Shown here: positions 1 to 10,965 of the stretch, piece after piece | Position numbering within the stretch: the stretch's first letter is position 1 | Layout of the letters: each line of letters opens with the position of its first letter | NCBI GenBank assembly: GCA_947561395.2 | Contig: OX387184.1 | Span: 56,541,197 to 56,605,196, forward strand | Direction: 5' to 3' | DNA: 64,000 nucleotides | From: Buxus sempervirens | Lineage: Eukaryota > Streptophyta > Magnoliopsida > Buxales > Buxaceae | The notes under the pieces: model-generated | What the model saw: the letters and a program-made list of their open reading frames with translations, nothing else | The model's database searches: none | What the model was told of the DNA's origin: nothing | Position numbers and translations under genes: made by a program

Positions 1-1731
1 TGTCCCTTGACTTTTTAATTCACGTGATTCGAAAGCAATACTTATACATCAACTGTCAAAGAAACTCACCCAAAGAATTCCATTCAAGTTGCACGGCCTT
101 CCTGTTTCATCAGTTTTTCATCCAACTCGGTCTGTTTTCTTCGTTTCGACAAAGAAGAATGTCCGTGTTTATGATCTTCTGAAGCAAAAACTTGTTAAGA
201 AGCTTGAGACGGGACTCCGTGAAGTCTCCTCCATTGCAATTCATCCTGCTGGCAAGTTATTTCCATTTAGCTCAATTTTTATGCTTTTCTTAGAGACAAT
301 TTAACTTTCTTTAGGTGCTTATAATCTGCGAAGTTTATTGATGAGAACTGTGAATGCCTTTTAGCTATTTATCTGTTAAGTGTTTTTACACCATCCCCTA
401 TCTGCAGGTGATAATGTAATTGTGGGCAGCAGAGAGGGAAAAATGTGTTGGTTTGACATGGACCTATCATCTCAACCTTACAGAATTCTCAGGTTTGTTA
501 CTAGGTTATTTGCAAAATAGGATATACTATTAGGTAATGTGAAAACTGATATACATTTTGGTGTTTTTTTTTTGTTTTGGGGTTTGGGTGGGTGGGGGGT
601 GGTTGTGGGTGTTTGGGGTGCTATATGATAAAGATTTTGTGCAGTATTATTTTGTTTTACTTGTAATTCATTTGTGTTTGTGCACAAGTCTTCATGGTAC
701 CAAAGACCATGTAACTAAAATTCTGATGGCCGTTAGGTGAATCTGATTTCAAGTTTTGATGAATATAGTGGTTAGATATAAAGGTAATACCGTAATAACA
801 AATATATAGAAGAAATAAACATGGAAGATACTTATATGGATATGAATTACATAGCTTAACAGGGATACTATGGTCTTATTCTTATCATAACTTGTACATG
901 TTCTCAGGTGTCATCAGAAGGACATTACAAATGTGGCCTTCCATCGTTCATACCCACTTTTTGCTTCATGCTCTGATGACTGCACAGCGTATGTTTTTCA
1001 TGGCATGGTCTATTCAGATCTTAACCAGAATCCTCTTATTGTTCCATTGGAAATTCTTCGAGGGCATACAAGCACAAACGGAAGAGGTTAATGCATAAAC
1101 TTAACTCCATTTCATTTATGTACTTTATGGATTATTCTTTCACTTAATGCTGAGAGTTGTCAAGCCAGGACATGAACTAATCAAATGCAACTTATCATGT
1201 ATGTTGATCATTCTCAAGGGAATTATGGTCTCTATCATCCTCTTCTGCTGCTAGCAGCAGCTGTTATATCCATTTATGGAAAATGAACATTACCTGGATG
1301 ATTTTGTATGAACAAATTTCTTGATTAAAGAGGGAGCGAGCGGAGGGTGGGTATAAACAAATTGATTACCAATACTGCTAAAACTAAGGTTGGCACCAAA
1401 AACAAGCTTGTAGAGTTATCAAAACAAGCTTCTTGTTGGAGCTGGCAAAGGGATGGTTTGGCCAGGTTAAGGAGGGCATATTGGAGATGCCACGATTGCC
1501 AACTCAAATCCTCCTGTTTTGTGGGTCAAGCTGAGCAGGACATATAAGCAGACACCTTGGAAGGCTCATTTCATATCTTGTTTTTGGGGCAGCTTTTTTC
1601 ATAGCATTTACTTCATATATCTCAACAATTTTGGTTGTATCGCAGGAGTTATGGACTGTAAATTCCATCCAAGGCAACCCTGGTTATTCACTGCTGGTGC
1701 TGATTCGGTGATCAAGCTCTACTGTCATTAG
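1..1731 (+). CDS. BOP1: BOP1 ribosome biogenesis WD40 protein, 3' end (partial)
   Basis: BOP1 is the nucleolar WD40 protein of the PeBoW complex, needed for 27S/32S pre-rRNA processing and 60S subunit maturation. Only the last four exons are present: about 11-251, 408-492, 908-1086 and 1646-1731. Joined, they stay in frame and read WD repeats with family landmarks: [20 protein letters not shown], then [19 protein letters not shown], then [39 protein letters not shown] and the C-terminal [16 protein letters not shown] ending IKLYCH-stop at 1729-1731. The first intron (252-407) appears to use a GC donor (gcaagt); a GT donor 3 bases later would give a stop. The frame upstream has a TGA at 8-10, so the exon may start at about 36 after an AG, or this copy may be damaged. 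The family is clear. Whether the gene is functional cannot be judged from this 3' part. Confidence 0.9.
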
Positions 1732-2298
1732 GAAGCATGAAGGAAGTTGATTCTATCATGAGTATCCCAGGTGAAAAAAGACTTCTTGAGCAAGTTCACC
1801 CACATTTATGCTTGCAAGCTTGTTGATCAATGGGATCTCAGCAGAGAGGCATCGGAAGGAATGCGATTTTTATTAGAGGACTTAAATTGAGAACGTTGCA
1901 TTTGCAAAGTCAGTGTTTTTTGCCGCACTGCTTTATTCAAAGCCACCATAAATTAAACAAGAGAATGCCTGCTGGAGCTTCTTTGGAGGAACTCATGGTG
2001 CAAAGTAGAAGGTTGCAGGGAAAAAGGAGCTTTAATTTGTTATAAGATGATATTTAAGAAGAAATTTTACATTTCTGCAGAATGCAGGTCTTGTTTTCCC
2101 TTTCTGTTTCTATTTTGGAACTGGAGTTACTGTAGCATTACAAGATTCATATGCATAGCATGTATAATGACAATAAATATTTCTGCATCCTTGTTTTCAT
2201 CTTTTCAGACAGAAAGGGAATTTATTGTTCTTTTTATTAGGTAGAGACTTGGCAGAAGTAATTGCTATGGTGTATAAAATGCTTCTGTGGAATTTTTC
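1732..2298. other. BOP1 3' flank, probably including 3' UTR
   Basis: No coding signal was found. This is AT-rich sequence directly after the BOP1 stop, with AATAAA-like stretches around 2170, and probably contains the 3' UTR. Open frames here have no recognisable protein content. Confidence 0.4.
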
Positions 2299-2525
2299 AA
2301 GAGTTTTGTAGTTCATCCTCAGCTTCCTCTTTTGTTGGTCTTCAAGTTTGAATCAGTGTAGAGGTCTTGATTTTCAGGAGTTTATCTCATGTGATAATTT
2401 CTTGGACATGTAGGGGTTGGTTTGTACACTTTTCAAGTACTTGTTTTGATCTCTATGACTTAATTAATATGTATCTCTTTTATTACCGATCCCAAAAAAA
2501 AAAAAAGAGTTTGTAGTTCATCCTC
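2299..2525 (+). mobile_element. 5'-truncated L1-type LINE tail with target-site duplication
   Basis: A short insert ends in 'ttaccgatccc' plus a run of about 14 A at 2493-2506, the usual end of plant L1-type LINEs (compare the LINE at 62850-64000, whose reverse strand ends 'ttaccgatc' plus poly-A). It is flanked by a direct repeat of about 21 bp at 2299-2320 and 2505-2525 (aagagtttt/aagagttt followed by gtagttcatcctc), differing by one T. A long target-site duplication and a poly-A tail indicate target-primed reverse transcription. Only about 180 bp of the element remain, with no coding part. Confidence 0.75.
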
Positions 2526-2694
2526 TGTTGAGCTTATAGAGGCGGTAGAGCAATTTTTCATAATCTGGGGTTGATCTGCCGGAGTTTGTTTCTTGCACCA
2601 CCGTATAAATTGAAGGTTCATATGACCTTTGCTTTTCAGAGTGTGAACTATGATAAAGAGGAAATTAAGGCAGGTGGTTATATTGCTATAACGT

Positions 2695-3185
2695 CCAGTT
2701 TCATCATCATCAACATAAGCTCTTACCAAAGTAGGGTTGTGACAAATCTTGTCTATTTGTCCTGTTCTATCAAAAATCATTATCTTTAGTTAATTTATGT
2801 TTATAGGGTTGTGACAAATCTTGTCTATTTCCCGTTCTATCAAAAATCATTATCTTTAGTTAATTTATGCTTATGCATGTCTTGTTTTATTAACACCATA
2901 TCTTTTTATGTCTTCCACATGATCTCTTAATCCTTTAAATATGTATTTGTCACACTCTCTTACAGACGCATCTCTAAGTCTCCATTTTGTATGAGAAATT
3001 ACCTTAATCTACTCTCCTCAATTTTATCCCTAATATATGCTATGCCTAATTACTTTCGAATATCTTTATTTCTTTATCTTTTTTAATTTTGCTATACATA
3101 CATCTTAACAGCCTCATTTTAGTAACATTTATATTCTAAATATATTGTTTCTTGACCGCCCAACATTATGCACCACACAACATAA
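2695..3185 (-). mobile_element. RTE-type LINE remnant (3' part)
   Basis: On the reverse strand this begins with the end sequence gagcttatgttgatgatgatg, almost the same as the RTE-type tail at 5890-5915 on the + strand. It continues as decayed RTE 3' sequence up to 'cttgaccgcccaacattatgc' at 3154-3174, a stretch typical of these elements. Within it a segment of about 70 bp is tandemly duplicated (copies starting near 2733 and 2805, both with agggttgtgacaaatcttg). No intact reading frame remains. Confidence 0.6.
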
Positions 3186-3516
3186 CTGATCTAATAAATA
3201 GGAAAAAAAAAAACGAAAACAAAAAACCAATTACTGATGGTGACTAACCAACTGGGAAGGATAGGACTTCGCATCAGCGCTAATAAACTTGTGCAGTAAA
3301 AATTTCTGAGGCTGAAGCCTTAGAATCACATAAAAATTAAATAATGTGTTTACTTATTTTCTCACTGCAGCCAACAAATTTGTAATGTAGGATTGAATGC
3401 AATCTGAGTAAAGCATATAGACGTAAAATTCCAAGTTTACATTACGGTACTATACATGCATTTGGGAGCCAGAGAATCTCAAGACCAAGACCCCGTGTAT
3501 TTGGGAGTCTGGGACT
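3186..3516. other. Spacer between convergent BOP1 and NFU genes
   Basis: This is AT-rich sequence just downstream of the NFU stop codon, which reads on the reverse strand. It probably includes the NFU 3' UTR. No other feature was seen. Confidence 0.4.
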
Positions 3517-6500
3517 TCACAGAAGTTGAACTGCTGCAATAGCTGGGATCTTCTCCCGCAGCTTCTGTGTCACTGCAACCCGAACAGTCATGACCCCAGC
3601 CGCTGGACCAGTGATTCGGATTTTCACAATTGGCTCATCAATTGCCACAAGGTCAAGACCCCCACCCCCAGTTCCCACAAGGTATGGCCTTATTTCTCCC
3701 AGGACCTGAAACATGAAGGGAATATTAATAGGGAAACATTATAACCATTGAACTAATAGGCAAACAAAGACATGCTTCATCTTTGCAAAAATACTACAGC
3801 AAGTTGGTTCATTTATAAGATTACTAGAAAAGAGACGGACACATTTTTCAAAAGAAAAATACAAGTTAAAAACTTTCTGATTTTCTTTTTATACGAATTT
3901 TTATATAAAAACACCAAATTCAATCTCAATAATCAATGTCAACCAGATTCTAATTGTATAATTAAATTCTAAAATTTATGGTATCCAAATTAGATTCTAG
4001 ATTTTGAAAATCAGCGATAATCCATAATCAACAATCCACATTCTCCATCAAATGCCCCCTAATAATATTCATCTCCCTTATTTTCTTACTTTGCAGAACA
4101 ATTGAATAATAATGCTGTGCTTTAAATCTCCCTCTTAGGCAATTATTTTAAATTTGGAACAAGTAAAATTGAAGATATTTTCTCATGTATCATAATGTTC
4201 CATTTCTTCTCAAAATCATACCAAAATCAGTTGGTGAACCAAGAAAAGATATCAGAAAAAGCACAGGAAGCAGTTGACCAGCTATCAATAAGCAAATAAA
4301 TTAAGATCATAAGGTCATGAACAAGGGGATGATACCTACTGAGAGAGAAGTTGGTAATGAGACCAATGGGTTATCAGTAACAATGGTCTTTTGCACTACA
4401 CATGAGCTAGGAGCTCTTTTCCTTTTGTCAGATCATTAATCCATAAGGAGGGTTCTTCCGGTATGTTGTTATCCATAAAAAACCATAGCAAATAAAAATA
4501 TCCATACGGGGAAATTAGCAAGAATAACACACAAGGGAAGAACAATTGATTGCCAATGTGAAGGGGCTTCTAGGATGTCATAAAACTGCCATATCAAGCA
4601 GAAAGGCGGGTTCTAGAAGAAAGCTATTCAGCATGCCATGAAAAAAAATGGCAAAATGCTAGGAATCAAGAAGCAAGACTTCTAAATGGGGGTGTTACCA
4701 AGATGAAAATGTTGAAATGCTATATCTGGAAAGATCAAAAGGATAAAGGAAAAGTTGGACTTGAGAGAGAGTGTAATTATATGCCTGGTATGATATAATA
4801 TAATTCTTATGAGAAGATACATGCTGGCACAAGTTGATGAATTCAGAAGGACTAGAGATGACTGAAAAGAACCGTATAAAGTCAGAAAAAAAAGAGAGTA
4901 AAATGCACAATCTAACTGACGGCAGAACATGATTCACATTACCAACCCCGACTAGTTGGGATAATTCATTATCTATCGTATGTGTATATGCAAGAAAGCA
5001 TAAGGTAACACATCTTCCCCGCCAGTATTACTGATGCTTTAGAAAGTCGTGTGCATGACATTCCCAAGGATCCCAAGAAGTGGAGGAGATAGTAATTATT
5101 CTCTTATAGTTGATTCCATAGCTAATTGACTCTTTGACATAAAAATCTAATTCACAAGAGATCTAACATGTCTTCCTGAGGCCCTATACATTGAAGAGGT
5201 ACCCAAATAAATTAAAGAATAAATCTGATCCTCTCAACCTAATGGGATTAGATGAATCATCTTAGGATGTATTATAGTGCATACGGCAAGTCAGTACTTA
5301 TGAATTATTTAAAAGAAGCATTAGCCACAATTATATCCCAAGAGAACAATCAGGAAGAGAGGCTTCACTCTGTTTTGACCATTGTATCAATTGAAACAAT
5401 GGCCTTTATCAACATACTTTCTCCAGACTCTAGCCGCCCATGTAACCAATCAGGAAGAGAGAGAGAGAGAGAGAGTAGGATAAGGTGGCAAAACTTATTC
5501 ATTAATTGCCCTGATCATTTTGCATAAGAAAAAAACATATTGAGTACTGAGATGAGGATGATAAGATGAACATGTGACTAAACTAGAAAAGACAAAGTAA
5601 AAAATGAAGAAATTCAAAAGTGGTTAGGCATTAACATGCACTAGGAATAAAATTGAGGAGAGTAGGATAAAGTGGTTTAGACATTGTGAAGCGGATACGT
5701 AGAGATGCACTTATAAGAAGGTGTAAGAGGACGCATACTAAAGGGCCTAAGAGATCAAGATGAAGAATTAAAAAGACATGGATGTAGTTAATAAAACATG
5801 ATTTACATAAACATAAATTAACTAAAGATACAATTCTTGATAGTGGGATGGAGTGACACGATTCTTGTCGCCGACCACACTTCAATGGGAATTGGCTTAT
5901 GTTGATGATGATGATTGCCATGGTCATCTGAAGAGCTTTAGGGTTAATTCAGGTAAGAAATAATGTGTTTGAAATGTACTATTTGCTCGCGTTCATGGTA
6001 TGTTTCCTCTTATTTTATGCCTCCAAGATATATGCGATTATAGTGATGGTCATATCACATGTTTATTAAGAAGTGGAAAAAAAAATTTATTTAACATCTA
6101 TTATGCATCAAACGTATTCCATTGTCTTTAAAAATTATAGAATTAATTACTGAATTGAAATTATAGAAATAATTACAAGCTCAATTGTGGGACTAATCCT
6201 AGAAGGTTTCCTTATGTTATCTAATTAAAAGTTTGCTTCTACAAACTTGTATTAAGTTGGATTTTTCTCTGTTGGGAGCTTTGGTGGTTAACTGAAATTT
6301 TTTCCATTAAACTTTTCCTTCTCCATTTTGAAGATCTCTGATCTAGTTCATAGAAACATCAGTTACGAATCTGTCAATTAAGCTTAAACCCTAGGTTCTC
6401 GAATGATGGCTAATACCAGTAAGCAAACACAGAATAGTACCAAAACAGTAACACTACCTTTTCAATATTCTCTTCAGTTAGTGGAAGGCCTGTTTCTTCA

Positions 6501-8052
6501 TCAGTTATAGGTTCAACTGCAACTATTTCTGGGATCTTTTCCATTAACCGACGTTCAATGCCCATTTTCATTGTCATTACAGAACTTGGGCATGAGCCAC
6601 ATGCTCCTTGAAGCTTCAACCTAACAACATTCCCATCAATCTCATGCAATACCACATTACCCCCGTCTGCCATAAGATATGGCCGGATTTCATCCAATAC
6701 ACTGTCAATATTTTCTGCAGTGAGTGGCAATCCCACCGTCGAATCTGGTGTAGCAACAGCCTTGATAACTGCATAATAGGAAAGGAGAGGTAAGTCAATT
6801 GAATGATTGAAGATTACCTTAAAGGAAAATTAAAAAGAAAAAAACAAAAACGGAATCCCATCTAATATAAATATAGTGATAGATAAAGATTATTCCAACC
6901 AAAGGAAAATAGCAAAACAGTGCTACTAATATACAGCTAGATAAAACTTTATTGTTCAGTAAAATATCTGATAAATTCTAAACAAACTTAAAAACTGGTT
7001 CTCTCTAATTTTTCATAACCCAGATTGCGCCACGGTTCATTTATGAGGTAAATGGATTTTCTTGCCCAACTGGTTGTATCAACTTCTTGTTTCTTCATCC
7101 TAAGCAACTAGAATACTCTTCATGCAATGACAAAGGGAACTACTCCAAAATCTTTCAGTATCGAGAAGCAAAGAAATGATATCTTTAGTGGTAGCTTTTC
7201 ACCAAATATTGGCAACATGTAACTATCTCTAAAAATGAAATGAAATCACAATTCAGGAGGCATCTCCAGAGTTCAATTGCCATCGGAAACCAGAATAGTT
7301 AACTCTCTGAGAATAAGAAAGTATTTCTTTTTTTTTTTTAATCTTCGATGATCTTCATTGATTTAAACAATTAGAAACAAATCAAACTTCTGCCTAATTC
7401 ACAAATAGAAATCAAAACCCAGAAATATCAACAGCTTGATAAGAAAATCAGGCCTTACCCACCAAACAAACCAACCAAATATACGGAGAATAAGAAAGTA
7501 TTTTGTTTTAGGATTTTTTTAAGCTGGTTTCATGTCGAAATTTCAAACATCCAGATGGGAAAAAAAAATAAAATTAAAAAAGCTACAAACTGCCTAAAAC
7601 GCAGGAACAACAGATTGATAACAAAATGACCAAACTATCATAATAAAGCAGCTAACATCCTAATTTACAAATAAATCCGAACTGATCAGAAACTAAGTAT
7701 TACCCACTACCCAATACAGAAAAAAAAGAAGGTAAAGCCCACAAAAATTACCAGGGCTGCTTGTTTGGGGTTGTGTTGGAACCCTAACAAACCGAGACGA
7801 ACCCAGCGATCCTCCCTTTGTAAATGAAACCCGGGTGCCCGGTAAACTGGATTTCTGCAATAAATTCGAATTAAAAGTTCAGATGAGATGACTGAAGGGT
7901 GTTTAAATGAAATCATATCTATAAAACTGATTAAATTTACATATTCAGACCTTGAAAGACGAAGCACGAAGAGGTAACAAGGAGCTGGAACATGAGGCTT
8001 CTAGGGCTTGCTGGGCCCTGGAGTAAGACGGATTTAACACCACCGCTTGCAT
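3517..8052 (-). CDS. NFU2: Chloroplast NifU-like Fe-S scaffold protein (NFU2-like), 4 exons
   Basis: NFU1-3 of plastids hold and pass on 4Fe-4S/2Fe-2S clusters, for example to photosystem I and other stromal proteins. Exons on the reverse strand are 8052-7951, 7854-7752, 6768-6458 and 3705-3517; they join in frame to 234 residues, matching the family's usual length of about 235. Residues 1-75 are Ser/Arg-rich and lack order, as expected of a transit peptide (starts [16 protein letters not shown]). The first NFU domain, about 82-153, has [20 protein letters not shown] and the cluster-binding CGSC at 125-128. The second, about 160-234, is the degenerate copy of plastid NFUs: [20 protein letters not shown] sits where CxxC would be, and it ends [10 protein letters not shown]. 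The third intron is long (3706-6457, 2.75 kb) and carries LINE debris. The gene faces BOP1 tail to tail. NFU2 is chosen over NFU1 or NFU3 by overall resemblance only. Confidence 0.93.
5580..5935 (+). mobile_element. RTE-type LINE 3' end inside NFU intron 3
   Basis: The + strand shows the decayed end of an RTE reverse transcriptase ORF. Fragments resemble '[12 protein letters not shown]', '[15 protein letters not shown]', 'TWM..VNKT' and 'DSGMEWHDSCR'. The typical tail 'gtcgccgaccacacttcaatggga' is followed by a short gatgatgat run at 5905-5915. It lies in the sense-opposite direction to the NFU transcript. A similar, weaker tail (ccccgactagttgggataa, 4947-4965) suggests another RTE remnant about 600 bp to the left. 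A (GA)n run lies at 5455-5475. Confidence 0.6.
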
Positions 8053-8360
8053 TTTCGTCTCTCTCTTTCTCTGAAACTGGACTGAAATTTAATATAGTTT
8101 TGCCGAAGAACAACTATTTCTGTTAAGAAGAGCTAGCGAGGAATAAAGTAGAACCGTAGGAAGATTCTCTTCTTTGTCCGCGCCTTTGTTTTTGTTCCTG
8201 CACAAAATATTTAGTTGGACATGCTTGGATCAGAGAAATCCAAGTGGGAATTAGAGTTGTGAATTTCAATTCACGCGTTTGGAATATCAATTTCACTTCG
8301 CGTTTCCAATGAGAATTAAACTCGCGTACGCTAAACTCGGCAGGCAATTAATGGCCCACC

Positions 8361-8568
8361 TGGACCATCTGGTTTTTTTTTTTTTTTTTTTTATGGGGAA
8401 CACACAAAAATCAATCTTATTATAAGGGGTTAACAGTTCTTACATGCGAACCACCTGAGTAGTCAGAATTAAGAAGGAAACCAATAAAACTAGGGACTGG
8501 TTTAACCAGCAATAAGAAAAGTCATTCAGCGCAAAATTAGCTAACGCATTCACTTGGACCATCTGGTT
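8361..8568 (-). mobile_element. 5'-truncated L1-type LINE with 14-bp target-site duplication, upstream of NFU
   Basis: The direct repeat tggaccatctggtt occurs at 8361-8374 and 8555-8568. Between the copies lie a run of T (poly-A on the reverse strand) and about 160 bp. Read in reverse, these give NALANFALNDFS, close to the end of the RNase H region of plant L1-type LINEs (the 'ADALANF' stretch). It sits about 310 bp upstream of the NFU start codon, so it may lie in or near the promoter. Confidence 0.85.
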
Positions 8569-9116
8569 AAACTCGCGGACTTGTTTCCCCAAATAAATAG
8601 GGCCAAGCTTGGGCTAGACATAATAAATCTCCGCCCAAACTCGTTTCAGATTTTAACGCATGTATGAGGCTAGCTAGGGTTGATGGTTTCGTACATATTT
8701 TAAAATTATTATCTTATCATATTAATATTTTAGGTTTTTTTTTGGGTTAAAGTGGTTAAAAAAATAAGTATAAAAAGATTTAAAGATATATTTATGCAAA
8801 TATTTTAATTAATAAACATAGTATCTTATCATATTTATGCACTAGCGGGGGTATTTTGTAGGCAGTTATACCAAACTATCTCCTACAATTACTATAGATG
8901 TAAAAAGAAATATTAGCGGGGGTATTTTTTACTACAATTGTTAGGCGAATTCGCTTTATAGATAGCATAGATAAGGCTCTTATACCCTATACTGACTTAC
9001 TGAGCCCCGCTTAGGCTTGACTCTCATAATTTACAATAATTAAACTAAATTCTCAAGTTTATTATAATTCTCAAATAATGATTCGGTGGTAATTTTTTCA
9101 ATCCACATGTTCTCTA
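8569..9116. other. AT-rich intergenic DNA with two 'tagcgggggtattttt' copies
   Basis: No gene was seen. The stretch tagcgggggtatttt occurs twice, at about 8843-8860 and 8913-8928. The first follows 'actagcggggg', which in reverse resembles a Helitron-type CTAG end like the one at 9214. This is probably decayed transposon sequence. Confidence 0.3.
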
Positions 9117-9830
9117 TCTATGTTACATATAAGGGGAAGCGATCTCTTGGAGGACATGCAAAACACAATTTTCCAAAACAACCTTATAATAGTTGTCTAA
9201 CCTTATATATTTACTAGCGGGATGTACGTGCAGTACTGCATCTATGTAGATAAAAATGTTAGGACATATAAGGGATAAGAAATTGTTGAATGGCATCTTT
9301 CCAAGTGAAAAATAAAAAAGACAAAGTTACCCTTGGAAATATATAAGATAAAATCACATTAGAAGGTTATTTTCGAAAAGTAGAATATATGTTTGCCATA
9401 CTTTCCAAAGGGATTCTTCAGTTTATATGTACTATAGATAGATGTGGAAACTTGGTTTTTTTTGTTCTTACTTTCCAAAAAAATTACCTTGAGATGATGC
9501 AAATAATTACTCTCCTTTTCATTTGTATTTGAGCAGTAGTTCACATGCCACCTACCGGTAATAATTAACTAGAAATCAATGGATTTTTAATTAACCCGTG
9601 TTGTAATTTCATGCATTTTTAAAATTCATGAGATGTAGGTGTATCCTTTGAGAATTATTACATCTCTTAGTCTAAGTTTTTTCTTTATTTTGAAGGATAA
9701 ATCTATACTTTATATAATGAGAAGAGGCCCCTTGGAAATCATATCGAACAAAATACACAGCTTTCCAAAACAGCCCTTATACACTATTGGAAATATTTAT
9801 TAATAAAAGGATAGAACGGTCAAAATTGCC
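9117..9830. mobile_element. Helitron-like termini (fragments)
   Basis: Two + strand stretches look like Helitron 5' ends. One is at about 9117 (tctatgttacatataagggg) and one at 9702 (tctatactttatataatgag); both are followed by related sequence (cttggaggacatg / ccttggaaatcat, then ttttccaaaaca / ctttccaaaacag). At 9214 the reverse strand shows a 3' end: gcacgtacatcccg, then CTAG, then T. This resembles the better supported Helitron end at 51143-51175. No Rep/helicase ORF is present, so these are at most non-autonomous fragments. Confidence 0.4.
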
Positions 9831-10299
9831 TCAAATTTTTTCAAAAATAAGAATCAGTTTTGCAACTATTCCCTTTCTCTCCGTCCCTTCGTAAACACAT
9901 GCACCCCTTCTAGATTCAAAACCACAAGCCCCACGAAACTTCCTTACTATGCTATTAGAGTTGCCAACTGTATTTTTTTATTGATTTTTAAAATCGTAAT
10001 TGATTTTGGATTAATTGTCACCAAACATGTTTTTATAGATTTTTGAAACTGCAATTGATTTTGGCTTAATTGTTCCCTCTTTCAATTGCTTAATTTCAAA
10101 AATAGAGATACAATTTGAAACGTTTTTAGTTTTTCAATTGTTTTTCTAAAAAACGTACCGAACACCCTTTTAATCAGTTGGTTTTGTTTTCGATTTTGGC
10201 AACATTAAGGATATATAGCTCAACCAAAACGACAAACCTAGAGTCTCCATATTCATCAAAAGAATTAATTCTCCATATTCTTCAAGTTGTCAAAATTAG

Positions 10300-10665
10300 A
10301 ATTGTTGGTCCGATTAAAACCGAGAATTGACCGTGGGTTGGGTTTCAAAGCCTATGATTCAGTTTTGGTTTTGAAAACTGTAAATGAAATTAATTAATTT
10401 TGGTTCGGTATTATCTAGCAGTAATGTTTTAGTTAAACTGAACTAAAACCCAACTTAAAAATAGGCTTTATGAAACTGAACCGAACTGAACCAAACCGAA
10501 CCAAAGCAAATTAACCTGTATACATGTTTATTCAGCTCAGCTTTCGGATTGGTTTTGGTTAATTCTCAATTCCGTTCGTTTTGATGATGGGTTGATAGTC
10601 ACAAACCTGGGTTTGATCTTGGGTTGATATCAAATCGGACCAAACCGAACTGAGTTGCAATCTTA
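10300..10665. repeat. Interspersed repeat rich in 'gaaccgaaccaaacc' motifs
   Basis: The stretch around 10470-10510 repeats aaccgaactgaaccaaaccg-type words, with the complementary ggttttggtt/ggttcgg words on both sides (10370-10410 and 10550-10570). This gives a low-complexity, partly inverted structure common in plant intergenic DNA. The element class is not recognised. There is no coding content. Confidence 0.35.
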
Positions 10666-10965
10666 GCAGAAACTGCTTCAAAGATTAAAAATTCTTTCAA
10701 AATATTCCAAACAATTCCATAAATGAAAATAACGTACTCTTGTAATGCACATTGCCGATCACATCACTACAAAAAAGAAAAAAAAAAGGAAAATCAAAGA
10801 AAAGAATATATCTTGCCCTTTCCACACAGAGAGGAGAGGAAATTAAGTATATGGAGTACCTGATCAAACAAGTTATTATTGGGCCACATATGCAACATAC
10901 AAATGGGATTATTGATTGAACCCCAACAGTAGAGCTGATAATATAGATAATGAAACCATTGTTGG

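Noticed and set aside
1347..1547. Open frames in BOP1 intron 4
   Set aside because: They lie between well-defined BOP1 exons 908-1086 and 1646-1731 and match nothing recognised.
3517..3705. Loss of the second CxxC in the NFU protein as a defect
   Set aside because: Plastid NFU proteins normally have a degenerate second domain without CxxC, so this is expected.
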